A stretch of 64,000 nucleotides of DNA, taken from contig WOUZ01000004.1 in NCBI GenBank assembly GCA_009773165.1, positions 186,001-250,000 on the forward strand. The letters run 5' to 3'. The notes under the pieces were generated by a model. That model did not search any database and was not told the DNA's origin. It saw only the letters and a list, made by a program, of their open reading frames with translations. Both the position numbers and the translations under genes were made by a program. Shown here piece by piece: positions 45,286-56,089 of this stretch (positions within the stretch are counted from its first letter, which is position 1; each line of letters opens with the position of its first letter). The stretch comes from Bacteroidota bacterium. GTDB lineage: Bacteria; Bacteroidota; Bacteroidia; Bacteroidales; F082.

Positions 45286-45680
45286 AGAGTTATTCTTTTG
45301 AGGTTTGTAATCTTTTTAAAGCCATCGATTAAACGTTCTTCCGCAGGGTTAAGTAAAACACCCATGCTGCAACCCGAAAAGGAAACTACTGTGTTGAGTT
45401 TCTTTAGATGCTCTTCAGCTTTTCTTACAGAAGAGATGAGTTCGATTGCTATTTCTTCTTCAATTATAAAATCAGCAAATAATTTTTCTTCAATTCTTAT
45501 TCCTTTGTAGTGTACAGCAACAGAAGCATTCATCCTGAAGCGTATTCCCCTGAGCCTGAATTCATGAGCCAGACAACTTTTAAATATTTCAGGCAAAATA
45601 CCCGGGCCAGTATAAGCATGAACCTCCCTTGCACAATCATAAATTAAGGTCGCCAAGCTATTTCGCCTGCTCTTGTCCAT
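45282..45680 (-). CDS. GxxExxY-type protein
   Basis: The 132-residue protein resembles the GxxExxY family. The signature region reads YTGPGILPEIFKSCLAHEFRLRG, where Phe stands at the usual Tyr position. ADFIIEEEIAIELIS and LNTVVSFSGCSMGVLLN follow. The family has a nuclease-like fold in some predictions, but no role is established. The gene overlaps both neighbours (23 bases with rmlD, 4 with the hexomutase), so it is built into the sugar operon. In Bacteroidota this family is often found among polysaccharide genes. Confidence 0.85.
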   Translation of the reverse strand: MDKSRRNSLATLIYDCAREVHAYTGPGILPEIFKSCLAHEFRLRGIRFRMNASVAVHYKGIRIEEKLFADFIIEEEIAIELISSVRKAEEHLKKLNTVVSFSGCSMGVLLNPAEERLIDGFKKITNLKRITL

Positions 45681-46533
45681 TTAGTTCTTCCAAACATTTT
45701 TTCAGGCTATCTTTCCAATAAGGTAATTGAACCTGATAATTCTTTTTAAACTTTTCTTTACTCAAAACACTGTAAAAGGGCCTTTTTGTTTTCACAGGAT
45801 ATGCCGATGATGGTATTGGATTAACCTTGCAATCCAGCAGGCACAATTCCATGATGGTTTTCGAAAAGTCGTACCAGCTGATGGCTCCTTCATTACTAAA
45901 ATGGTAAATCTCCTTAACAAAATCACCTTTATAGCGATCAACAATTAAAACAATAGCCCAAGCCAGATCAAAAGCCCATGTGGGAGTGCCAATCTGATCA
46001 GCAACAACATTTATTTCAGGGCGTTCTTTTCCAAGACGCATCATTGTTTTTACAAAATTATTCCCCGATGCAGCATACAGCCACGATGTTCTTAAGATAA
46101 CGCTATGACAACCATGACCCATGAGAATTGCTTCTCCTCTGGCTTTACTCTTTCCATAGGAAGAAATGGCAGAGATGGGCTCACTTTCCTCATAAGGTTT
46201 ATAATTCTCACCATCAAAAACATAATCAGTGGAAATATGAATGAACAAAGCATTGTTTTTTTTACAAGCGTCGGCTAAAACACCTACAGCAACAGCGTTG
46301 ATGCGATCTGCCAGAACAGGCTCATCTTCAGCCTTATCTACGGCTGTGTATGCAGCACAATTGATACAAACTTCAATCTCGTGAATTTCAAAAAACCCTT
46401 GAACGGCATCAGTTTGAGTTATATTCAACTCCTCTACATCTGTGAAATGCCATTGATGCCTGCGATCATTGCCTGCAATCTTTTGAAGTTCGTTTCCAAG
46501 CTGACCTTTACTACCTGTAACTAAGATATTCAT
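45658..46533 (-). CDS. rfbD: dTDP-4-dehydrorhamnose reductase
   Basis: The 291-residue protein is an SDR-type reductase with NAD(P) motif VTGSKGQLGNEL (5-16), the INCAAYTAVDKAEDEP stretch, STDYVFDGENYKPY, and catalytic Tyr/Lys in SSYGKSKARGE. RmlD reduces dTDP-4-keto-rhamnose to dTDP-rhamnose in the last step of that pathway. The other three rml genes are not in this window. It lies 42 bases after the UDP-xylose synthase gene. Confidence 0.93.
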   Translation of the reverse strand: MNILVTGSKGQLGNELQKIAGNDRRHQWHFTDVEELNITQTDAVQGFFEIHEIEVCINCAAYTAVDKAEDEPVLADRINAVAVGVLADACKKNNALFIHISTDYVFDGENYKPYEESEPISAISSYGKSKARGEAILMGHGCHSVILRTSWLYAASGNNFVKTMMRLGKERPEINVVADQIGTPTWAFDLAWAIVLIVDRYKGDFVKEIYHFSNEGAISWYDFSKTIMELCLLDCKVNPIPSSAYPVKTKRPFYSVLSKEKFKKNYQVQLPYWKDSLKKCLEELNGQEQAK

Positions 46534-46575
46534 TTTAATCTAATTAAGTTTCAATAAAATGAAAGAAAGCGGAAA

Positions 46576-47508
46576 TTAAACAACTGTTTTAAAGAAATCA
46601 ATAGTTCTGCGCAAACCCTCGTCGAGGTGAATCTTTGGCTCCCAGTCCAGAAGTTCTTTAGCAAGACTTATATCAGGTTTTCTCTGTAATGGGTCGTCGG
46701 TAGGTAACGGCTGAAAAATAATTTTTGAGCCTGTGCCTGTCATTTGGATAACTTTTTCGGCTAATTCAAGCATGGTAAATTCACCTGGATTTCCAATATT
46801 CACAGGACCAGTGATAGAATCATCGGTAGCCATCATACGTATCATACCTTCAACGAGGTCGTCAACATATTGGAAGCTACGTGTTTGCATACCATTTCCA
46901 TACATCGTAATATCATCACCTCTCAGAGCCTGAACAATAAAATTAGATACCACTCGTCCATCATTCGGATGCATTCGCGGTCCATACGTATTAAAAATGC
47001 GGATGATCTTAATACGTACATCATTCTGATTGTGATAATCCACAAATAATGTCTCCGCGCACCGTTTTCCTTCATCATAACAGGAGCGCGGTCCGATTGG
47101 ATTCACATGTCCCCAGTAAGTTTCTTTTTGAGGATGCTGCTCTGGATTGCCATAAACTTCACTTGTTGAAGCCTGCAAAATCTTTGCTTTAATACGTTTT
47201 GCCAACCCTAGCATATTTATTGCACCCATCACTGAAGTTTTGATGGTTTTAATGGGATTGTACTGATAATGGACAGGTGATGCAGGGCACGCCAAATTAA
47301 ATATCTCGTCAACTTCAACAAAATAAGGTGTTGTTACATCGTGACGTACCAACTCAAAATAGCGGTGATCCATCAAATGGGCAATATTCTTTTTTTGTCC
47401 GGTAAAATAGTTATCCAGACAAATCACATCATTACCCTCATTGAGAAGGCGTTCACATAAATGGGAACCTATAAAACCTGCCCCTCCTGTTACTAATATT
47501 CTTTTCAT
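46576..47508 (-). CDS. uxs: UDP-glucuronate decarboxylase (UDP-xylose synthase)
   Basis: The 310-residue SDR enzyme has NAD motif [12 protein letters not shown], substrate stretch [28 protein letters not shown], and the catalytic pair in [26 protein letters not shown] is typical of UXS rather than of dTDP-glucose dehydratases. It would turn UDP-glucuronate, made by the neighbouring dehydrogenase, into UDP-xylose. It is the first gene of its operon, separated from ugd by a terminator. Confidence 0.93.
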   Translation of the reverse strand: MKRILVTGGAGFIGSHLCERLLNEGNDVICLDNYFTGQKKNIAHLMDHRYFELVRHDVTTPYFVEVDEIFNLACPASPVHYQYNPIKTIKTSVMGAINMLGLAKRIKAKILQASTSEVYGNPEQHPQKETYWGHVNPIGPRSCYDEGKRCAETLFVDYHNQNDVRIKIIRIFNTYGPRMHPNDGRVVSNFIVQALRGDDITMYGNGMQTRSFQYVDDLVEGMIRMMATDDSITGPVNIGNPGEFTMLELAEKVIQMTGTGSKIIFQPLPTDDPLQRKPDISLAKELLDWEPKIHLDEGLRRTIDFFKTVV

Positions 47509-47531
47509 CCTGTTTAGTTAATTATAAAAAA

Positions 47532-47557
47532 CGGCTGCATCTGAAAAGATACAGCCG
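47532..47557 (-). terminator. Rho-independent terminator after ugd
   Basis: CGGCTG-C-ATCT pairs with AGAT-A-CAGCCG around a 4-base GAAA loop. T runs follow on both strands, 13 bases after the ugd stop codon. It separates ugd from the uxs operon. Confidence 0.9.
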
Positions 47558-47569
47558 CTTTTTCAATGT

Positions 47570-48895
47570 TTATTTTTGTGTGTTGACACCGATACAGAAG
47601 TAATCAAATCCTTCTGCTTTCATCTCTTTTACGTCGTAAATATTTCTTCCATCGAAAATTGCTGGTGCTTTGAGTAATTTTTTGATTACACGGAAGTTAG
47701 GAAATTTAAATTCCGACCATTCAGTAATAATCATTAAAGCATCAGCATCGATTAAGGCGTCATACTGATCTTTGGCGAAGTCGATACTTTTGTTAAAAAT
47801 ACGTTCACCTTCATGCATTGCAACCGGGTCGTAAGCTCTTACTTTGGCACCGGCTTCAAGTAATTTGCTAATGACAACCCTTGCAGGAGCTTCGCGCATA
47901 TCATCGGTATTTGGTTTAAAAGACAACCCCCATACAGCTACCGTTTTACCTTTGATTTCATAATTGTAGTACTTCATCAACTTGTTAAACAGAACTGACT
48001 TCTGATCATCGTTTACATCTTCAACAGCCTGAAGCACACGTAATCCATATCCATAACCTTTGGCCGTTTTGATGAGAGCTTTCACATCTTTTGGGAAACA
48101 TGAGCCACCATAACCTGTTCCGGGATAAATGAAATATTTACCAATTCTTCGATCTGAACCAATACCTTTACGAACCATATTAATATCAGCACCAACAATT
48201 TCGCAAAGATTGGCTATGTCATTCATGAAACTAATTTTTGTTGCAAGCATCGAGTTGGCTGCATACTTAGTCATTTCAGCTGAAACGATATCCATAAATA
48301 TTACCGGATGACCGTTCATTGTGAATGGTTTGTATAATTTTTTCATGAGGTTTTCGGCACGCTCTGAATCGACGCCAACCACAATACGGTCAGGTTTCAT
48401 GAAATCATCAACGGCAGCACCTTCTTTCAGAAATTCGGGATTTGAGGCTACATCAAACGGGATATCTACTCCACGTTTTTGCTGAGCTTCTTTAACCGCA
48501 GCCCTGACTTTTTCGGCAGTACCTACCGGAACGGTGCTTTTTGTAACAATCAAGACATAATCTTTCATGTTTTCACCCACCTGACGTGCTACTTCGAGCA
48601 CATACTTTAAGTCTGCACTGCCATCCTCATCAGGTGGTGTACCAACTGCACTGAAAACGACCTCACAATCTTCGAGGGATGGAGCCAGTTCAGTTGAGAA
48701 AAATAAACGTTTCTTCTCAACATTACGCTGAACCATTTCCTCCAACCCAGGCTCATAAATAGGGATAATTCCCTGATTCAGATTGTCAATTTTTTTCTTG
48801 TCAATGTCTACACAATGCACATCAATACCTACTTCGGCAAAGCATGTTCCTGTAACCAAGCCAACATAACCAGTGCCAACAACTGAAATTTTCAT
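47570..48895 (-). CDS. ugd: UDP-glucose 6-dehydrogenase
   Basis: The 441-residue protein has the N-terminal NAD motif VVGTGYVGLVTG (4-15), DIDKKKIDNLNQGIIPIYEPG, catalytic Cys in GTGYGGSCFPKDVKAL, and GLSFKPNTDDMREAPA in the C-terminal domain. It oxidises UDP-glucose to UDP-glucuronate, the substrate of the UDP-xylose synthase encoded next. A TATATTTG -7 element at 49009-49016 precedes it. Confidence 0.95.
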   Translation of the reverse strand: MKISVVGTGYVGLVTGTCFAEVGIDVHCVDIDKKKIDNLNQGIIPIYEPGLEEMVQRNVEKKRLFFSTELAPSLEDCEVVFSAVGTPPDEDGSADLKYVLEVARQVGENMKDYVLIVTKSTVPVGTAEKVRAAVKEAQQKRGVDIPFDVASNPEFLKEGAAVDDFMKPDRIVVGVDSERAENLMKKLYKPFTMNGHPVIFMDIVSAEMTKYAANSMLATKISFMNDIANLCEIVGADINMVRKGIGSDRRIGKYFIYPGTGYGGSCFPKDVKALIKTAKGYGYGLRVLQAVEDVNDDQKSVLFNKLMKYYNYEIKGKTVAVWGLSFKPNTDDMREAPARVVISKLLEAGAKVRAYDPVAMHEGERIFNKSIDFAKDQYDALIDADALMIITEWSEFKFPNFRVIKKLLKAPAIFDGRNIYDVKEMKAEGFDYFCIGVNTQK

Positions 48896-49008
48896 GGGAG
48901 TTTGTTTTAATTAATCATTCATATTAAACAGGCAGCAAGATAGCTAAAAAACTATCTTTCCAAAACAATTTTAAAATTTTTAATTCTAGTGAAATTGCTT
49001 TTGCCAGA

Positions 49009-49042
49009 CAAATATAGTGAAAGCTTAAAGTAAAAAAACAAA
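49009..49042 (-). promoter_or_regulatory. Bacteroidota-type promoter of ugd
   Basis: On the minus strand TTTG (49042-49039) is followed after 22 bases by TATATTTG (49016-49009), close to the usual spacing. It leaves a leader of about 105 bases before ugd. Confidence 0.55.
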
Positions 49043-49112
49043 CGATACCAACAATTTTTAATATGTTGTTTATCAGCTATTTAAATATAAGAAAATTAAT
49101 AAATTAGATGAT

Positions 49113-50147
49113 CTAACCAATTTTATAGCTAAATCCAATGCCAAGCGACTCTTTCATTTGAAGCCTGGGTCCTGATCCTATTTGTTTTTTCTGACCTTCG
49201 ATGATGTCATAAACTGGTATATCGGTATCATGATCATACTTCAGCAAAAGAAATAAAACAGTATGAATACGTTTGTTGACAGTAAAATTCACTTTTGTTT
49301 CCCAATCAACATCAATGTTCCATCTGTTGTTTCGATCTTCATCCATATAATTATTGTACAGGTTTAATGAGGATGCCAAATCGATATTCTTTGATAGTTC
49401 CTTATTGAATATTGCCAGAATGTTGAAGCCAAATTCTGAAAGCAGGTTTTTTCCCGGAACAAGGACCTCCCCCGCTGAATCAAGGATGGCTTTTTCAACA
49501 CCAAATGCCCCTTTATCAGCCAGATCCTGATTTTTAACGAAGGTAAACTTACCTGAAGCAGGGCTAATAAATAATTCAAACTTCTCCGATTTTCTATACT
49601 TAAACCCTAATGATGCTGTTAAATAACCTGGTGCCATAAAAGCTGAGACCAATGTGCTGTCATTTGGGTATTTATAACCATTTGCAAACTGTGACTTGAA
49701 AGTAAACAACGAAGTATATGTCCATTCTTTAAATGCTTTCTGAGAGTACGAAACCGAAAAATCAATTCTATCATCGGTTTTTTCAATACGTTCAGCACCA
49801 TAGCCAACGATTCCAAAAGCCGATTTATGGATCAATTCGGCACTGCTTCCTTCCTTCTGATACCTTAATTTATAGTCAATATTGGCTTTTCCTGAAAGAG
49901 AACTCTCTCCCCCGCTTGCCCAATTGGTTAGACTAAGTTGGTTAAAAGTCAAGCCAAAACTTGCTGTTGTTTTAAAATATTTAACGCTGTCAACTTTAAT
50001 TTTTGATACAGTGTCAGGCGTCATGGCCTTTGATTGAAAGGCAAAAAATAAAAAACAAAATGACAAACCACGTATGAGATTATCACTTAGAATAGGGCGG
50101 ATTTTTATCAAAGGAAGCTTATAAATTGGCTTTTGTAATGATTTCAT
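49113..50147 (-). CDS. DUF3078 family protein (outer-membrane barrel-like)
   Basis: The start at 50147 (MKSLQKPIY) is preferred; 14 codons upstream the frame has only a TTG. The 344-residue protein has a signal-like segment (about 27-42) followed by the family hallmark FNQLSLTNWASGGESS, and then strands with WTY, FKSQFANGYKYP and KYRKSEKFELFISP. DUF3078 proteins are predicted outer-membrane barrels of Bacteroidota without a known role. A TACTTTTG element (50201-50194) lies about 50 bases upstream. Confidence 0.87.
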   Translation of the reverse strand: MKSLQKPIYKLPLIKIRPILSDNLIRGLSFCFLFFAFQSKAMTPDTVSKIKVDSVKYFKTTASFGLTFNQLSLTNWASGGESSLSGKANIDYKLRYQKEGSSAELIHKSAFGIVGYGAERIEKTDDRIDFSVSYSQKAFKEWTYTSLFTFKSQFANGYKYPNDSTLVSAFMAPGYLTASLGFKYRKSEKFELFISPASGKFTFVKNQDLADKGAFGVEKAILDSAGEVLVPGKNLLSEFGFNILAIFNKELSKNIDLASSLNLYNNYMDEDRNNRWNIDVDWETKVNFTVNKRIHTVLFLLLKYDHDTDIPVYDIIEGQKKQIGSGPRLQMKESLGIGFSYKIG

Positions 50148-50359
50148 TTTGAAAATACTTGATAATGAGAATGTTTCATAATTAGTCAAAATACAAAAGT
50201 ATAACGCAAATCTTTTTGATTATTGTTTCTCACGAAAAAACGTAAAAAACTTTTTTGAAAATATCCTCTCCAAACATTATAAAAATCGAGAAAGAAAATT
50301 GCTAAAAACAAATAGTCGCCTAATACGTTATAAGATTGAACAATATTTACTTCATTTTT

Positions 50360-51520
50360 ATGCGTTTAATACAATTTGCTGTTTTTTTCAGTATCGTCCT
50401 TACGATCTATAGCTTCGTGAATTATTATATTTTTAGCCGTGGCTTGCGAACTTTTGAGCAAGGCTCATTACTACGCACCTTTTATATAAGTGGTTTCTGG
50501 TTATTGGCTTCAACATTTATTCTTGGAAGGGTACTCGAAAAAGTATATTTATCACATTTAAGTGATTTGTTTACCTGGCTTGGATCATTTTGGCTTGCCG
50601 CCATGCTCTATTTATTCTTGGCAGTTGTGTTAGTTGATATTGTTCGTCTGGCAAACTTTTTCGTTCCATTTCTGCACCAGTTTGATGAAACATTTCTTTT
50701 TAGAAATCCACAATGGATTACTATCGGCATTGCGACGACAGTGTTTTTTGTTGTTTTAGCAGGTCACATAAATGCGTTGCATCCCCGGATTCATTCAATC
50801 ACGATTGACACCGGACTTGAGTCTGAAGAAAGAAATGAGCTTCGTATCGTTATGGCTTCAGATATACATTTAGGCACTATTATCAGCACAAACAGATTGA
50901 GTAAAATTGTTAGTCAGATAAATGAACTGCAGCCTGAAGTTGTGCTGTTCGCCGGCGATGTAGTGGATGAAGACCTTGCCCCTGTGATTCGTCAAAACCT
51001 GGGGCAATTACTTACAAAGATAAAAGCTCCAATGGGTATTATCGGCTCCACAGGTAATCATGAATATATCGGAGGTGCAGATGCAGCTGTTAAGTACCTT
51101 TCAACTCATGGCTTGACTATTCTTAGAGACTCAATGATACAACTCACTGATAAAGTATATGTTGCAGGAAGAGAAGATATTGAGAGCAAACGTTTTGGAG
51201 GAGTGACCCGCAAAAGTTTAAAAGAAATAAGCGCTTCGCGACCTGAAGGAAGTTTTCTGATTGTGCTCGACCATCAGCCAAGGGCAATTCCTGAAGCTAT
51301 GGAAAACAAAGCAGGCCTTGTCCTTTCAGGCCATACACATCATGGACAGATGTGGCCTTTGAATTATATTACTACTGCTATGTTTCCGGTAAGCTGGGGT
51401 CATAAATTGTTTGAAGAAACGCATGTTTATGTATCAAGTGGCCTGGGCACATGGGGACCACCGGTTCGAATCGGTAACCGGCCTGAGATTGTTGTATTTA
51501 CTCTTCTTTTCAATAAATAA
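50360..51520 (+). CDS. Membrane-anchored metallophosphoesterase
   Basis: From the ATG at 50360 the protein has 386 residues (a TTG at 50336 is less likely). Four membrane helices (to about 145) are followed by a calcineurin-like phosphoesterase domain. Its metal motifs are MASDIHLG, FAGDVVDED, GNHEY, LDHQP and GHTHHGQ. Relatives act on phospholipid-like or nucleotide substrates (YkuE-type); the substrate is unknown. It is a single gene. Confidence 0.92.
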   Translation: MRLIQFAVFFSIVLTIYSFVNYYIFSRGLRTFEQGSLLRTFYISGFWLLASTFILGRVLEKVYLSHLSDLFTWLGSFWLAAMLYLFLAVVLVDIVRLANFFVPFLHQFDETFLFRNPQWITIGIATTVFFVVLAGHINALHPRIHSITIDTGLESEERNELRIVMASDIHLGTIISTNRLSKIVSQINELQPEVVLFAGDVVDEDLAPVIRQNLGQLLTKIKAPMGIIGSTGNHEYIGGADAAVKYLSTHGLTILRDSMIQLTDKVYVAGREDIESKRFGGVTRKSLKEISASRPEGSFLIVLDHQPRAIPEAMENKAGLVLSGHTHHGQMWPLNYITTAMFPVSWGHKLFEETHVYVSSGLGTWGPPVRIGNRPEIVVFTLLFNK

Positions 51521-51639
51521 GCATTCTCAATTCTGATTAACATGAGAAAAGATCAAATGTGAGGGTTAATTTTTGTTAAGCCGATACTCTTCCTTACCAT
51601 TGAAAGGAATCATCCGGCGAAGTTTCCGATAGATTTTAG

Positions 51640-51647
51640 TACATTTG
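51640..51647 (+). promoter_or_regulatory. -7 element of guaB
   Basis: TACATTTG matches TAnnTTTG and lies 29 bases before the guaB start codon. This gives a leader of about 20 bases. Confidence 0.55.
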
Positions 51648-51666
51648 CCGGCAATTAACCCTATAG

Positions 51667-53148
<1,482 letters not shown>

Positions 53149-53190
53149 CATTATATCAAATAATTACTTATCAAAAACTAATAGTTGAAA

Positions 53191-55194
53191 ATGAAACATC
53201 TGATAATTTTTTTGAGTGTAGTTCTGTTATCTATCTCAACATTCGCTCAAAAGAACAGCAACAACGCCGTTTTGATGACCATCGGTGATGAAAAAGTTAC
53301 GTCTAAAGCATTTATGGACGTTTTCACCAAAAATAATGTTCAAAATCAAGTAATTGATAAAAAGTCACTTGAAGAATATCTCGACTTGTACATCAATTTT
53401 AAATTAAAAGTTAAAGAAGCCGAAAGTTTAAAAATGGATACGAATAAGGCATTCATTGATGAGCTTGACGGTTACAGAAAACAGTTGGCTAAACCTTATT
53501 TTACTGATGAATCAGTGAGTGAAGCGCTGCTTAAGGAAGCTTATGACCGCAAAAAAGAAGATATCAGAGCCAGCCATATATTACTTATGCTGGATAAGAA
53601 TGCAGCTCCCAAAGACACACTTGAGGTTTACAACAGAATCCAAAAGATCAGGGAACGTCTGATCAATGGTGAAGATTTTGCAACAGTTGCCGCTGAAACA
53701 TCTGAAGATCCTTCAGCCCGTGACAGGGAGGCAATTCCAAACCAAAGGAGTTTCAGGCCAGGAAACAAAGGCGACCTTGGCTATTTTTCAGTGTTTGATA
53801 TGGTATATCCTTTTGAAACAGGCGCTTACACAACTCCTGTTGGTCAAGTATCAGTTCCTCTACGTTCTGAGTTCGGTTATCACTTAATTAAAGTTGTTGA
53901 AAAAACACCGGCAAGCGGACTTATCGAGGCTGCTCATATCTATATCAGCGTAAACCCTGATGCTAAAGCTGAAGAAATAGCTGAAAAAGCTGAGAAAGCT
54001 GAATTTATATACGAGAAAATCCTTGACGGAATGAGCTTTGAAGCTGCAGTTAAGGAATATTCTGACGATCGTGGCTCAGCATCCAGAGATGGTTTACTTA
54101 CAAAGTTTGCCGTGAATAGAATCGTTCCTGAATTTGTATCAGCGATCAAGAAAATGGAACCTGGTCAAATTAGTGTTCCTATTCGTACTGTTTATGGTTT
54201 TCATATTATTAAACTCATTGGTTCAGAAAAACCTGGTACTTTTGAAGAAGAATCAGCTAAACTTAAGGAACGTCTCAGCAAAGATTCCCGTTCTCAAAAG
54301 AGTGAAGAAGCTGTTATTCAACAGATTAAATCTGATTCAAAGTTCAAAATATTCGATAAAAATCTTCAGGCCTTTATGGCAAAAATGGATTCATCCCTTC
54401 TTCAGGGTAAGTTTTCAGACAGCGCTTTTGCTTTAACTAAAATGCCACTTTTTCAACTTGGGAAGGAGAAATACACTGACACCAAGTTTGCTTCCTATAT
54501 ATCCACCAAGCAAACTGCACAACAAAATATGTCGGTTGAATCTTATACCACAAAGTTGTTCAATGATTTTGTAAAGGAATCTTGTCTTGCATATGAAGAT
54601 AGCCAACTCGAAAAGAAACATCCTGAGTTTGCTTCCTTAATGAAAGAGTACCGCGATGGCATCTTACTTTTTGATCTGATGGATAAAAAAGTATGGACAA
54701 AAGCAATAAAAGACACAACTGGTTTAATTGCCTTCCATAATGTCCATGTTACTGATTATAAATGGAATGAACGTGCAGATGCAACTATTTTCACTATAAC
54801 AAACCAGGATGAAACAGCAGCTGTTGAAGCAATACTAAGGCAACTGAGTGATGTAAAAGAAATTCGTACACAATTTGAAAGCGACAGCATCAAATCTGTG
54901 AGAATTCAACCAGGAAAATTTGAGAAAGGCGACAATAAATTTGTTGATGGAACAAATTGGAATATCGGTTTGCATGGTCCGATAACTGCTGATGCTGACA
55001 AAGCAACAATTTATGTAGTTGTAAATCAAGTTCTCCCTGTTCAAAATAAGGCGTTGGATGAAGCAAAAGGACTCATTACGTCCGACTACCAAAACTACCT
55101 CGAAAAAGAATGGGTGAAAGAATTGCGCGAAAAATATCCTGTTGCTGTCAATAACAAGGTTTTTGAACAATTAAAAGTAACTTACATTAAATGA
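53191..55194 (+). CDS. Secreted peptidyl-prolyl isomerase with two parvulin domains
   Basis: From the ATG at 53191 (a TTG two codons earlier is less likely) the protein has 667 residues. It has a signal peptide (ISTFAQ|K) and a SurA-like helical N-terminal part. Two parvulin domains follow at about 125-240 (ASHILLML ... GYFSVFDMVYPFE ... GYHLIKVVE) and 243-345 (AAHIYISV ... GFHIIKLIG), and a 320-residue C-terminal extension. The first domain is the more typical. It is the first gene of a three-gene set of outer-membrane-protein folding factors. Confidence 0.92.
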   Translation: MKHLIIFLSVVLLSISTFAQKNSNNAVLMTIGDEKVTSKAFMDVFTKNNVQNQVIDKKSLEEYLDLYINFKLKVKEAESLKMDTNKAFIDELDGYRKQLAKPYFTDESVSEALLKEAYDRKKEDIRASHILLMLDKNAAPKDTLEVYNRIQKIRERLINGEDFATVAAETSEDPSARDREAIPNQRSFRPGNKGDLGYFSVFDMVYPFETGAYTTPVGQVSVPLRSEFGYHLIKVVEKTPASGLIEAAHIYISVNPDAKAEEIAEKAEKAEFIYEKILDGMSFEAAVKEYSDDRGSASRDGLLTKFAVNRIVPEFVSAIKKMEPGQISVPIRTVYGFHIIKLIGSEKPGTFEEESAKLKERLSKDSRSQKSEEAVIQQIKSDSKFKIFDKNLQAFMAKMDSSLLQGKFSDSAFALTKMPLFQLGKEKYTDTKFASYISTKQTAQQNMSVESYTTKLFNDFVKESCLAYEDSQLEKKHPEFASLMKEYRDGILLFDLMDKKVWTKAIKDTTGLIAFHNVHVTDYKWNERADATIFTITNQDETAAVEAILRQLSDVKEIRTQFESDSIKSVRIQPGKFEKGDNKFVDGTNWNIGLHGPITADADKATIYVVVNQVLPVQNKALDEAKGLITSDYQNYLEKEWVKELREKYPVAVNNKVFEQLKVTYIK

Positions 55195-56042
55195 AATTAA
55201 AACTGTCCTTTTTACTGCTGCTGAGTGTGCTCATATTCAGTAGCTGTGATCCGTCAGCTAATCATGATCGGGGTACAGTTGTTGCTAAAATTTATGACAA
55301 CTATCTGTATAGCAACGATATGCTGGGAGTGGTACCTGCCGGAACACCAAAAAAGGATAGCATCTTTCTTGTAAAGAACTATATTGATAGCTGGATTCGG
55401 AAACAGTTGCTCATTCGGCAGGCCGAACGAAACCTTACGCCTAAACAACGTGATTTCAATTCAAAGCTTGAGGATTACAAAAACTCACTCCTGACTTATG
55501 CCTACGAAGCAGAATTGATCAAGCAAAAACTTGATACGATTGTAACTGAAACTGAAATTTCGACCTATTATTTATTGAATAAATCCAGTTTTCAGCTAAG
55601 GTACAACATTGTGAAGGCGGTCTATGTTGTTTTAAATGAAGACTCTAAAGAACTGAAGCGCTTCCGTAACCTGTTGTCAAACAAAGACACTGTTATGTCA
55701 AACACAATCGATTTTCTGGCGAAACAGCATGCTCTTTCTTATTACATTGGTGACGAGATATGGATTCGTTTTGACGATTTGCTGCAGCAGATACCAATTG
55801 AAACCTTCAATCAGGAACTATTTCTGAAAAACAATTCATACGTTGAGATAAAGGATAAACCATTTGTCTATCTCATTCGTTTTAAGGATTATATGATAAG
55901 TGAAAGCATTTCACCGCTTGAAATGGAGACAGAAAACATACGCAATATCATCATCAATAAACGAAAACAGTCCTTTTTGCGTTCCATGCATGAAGAACTT
56001 TATTCCAAAGCCCTGAGGGAAGAAGAATTCGAAATCTATTGA
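55191..56042 (+). CDS. SurA-like lipoprotein without a recognisable parvulin domain
   Basis: The 283-residue protein has a lipoprotein signal (FSSC, Cys 19) and helices like the SurA N-terminal chaperone part (SWIRKQLLIRQAERNLTP, then LEDYKNSLLTYAYEAELI). A C-terminal region follows that takes the place of the isomerase domain but lacks the HIL...G(Y/F)H marks. It overlaps the preceding isomerase gene by four bases. It is probably a membrane-anchored holdase working with the two isomerases. Confidence 0.78.
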   Translation: MKLKLSFLLLLSVLIFSSCDPSANHDRGTVVAKIYDNYLYSNDMLGVVPAGTPKKDSIFLVKNYIDSWIRKQLLIRQAERNLTPKQRDFNSKLEDYKNSLLTYAYEAELIKQKLDTIVTETEISTYYLLNKSSFQLRYNIVKAVYVVLNEDSKELKRFRNLLSNKDTVMSNTIDFLAKQHALSYYIGDEIWIRFDDLLQQIPIETFNQELFLKNNSYVEIKDKPFVYLIRFKDYMISESISPLEMETENIRNIIINKRKQSFLRSMHEELYSKALREEEFEIY

Positions 56043-56089
56043 ACATTAACAAACCTACAATGAATCTTACTAATCATCAAACATTAAGA

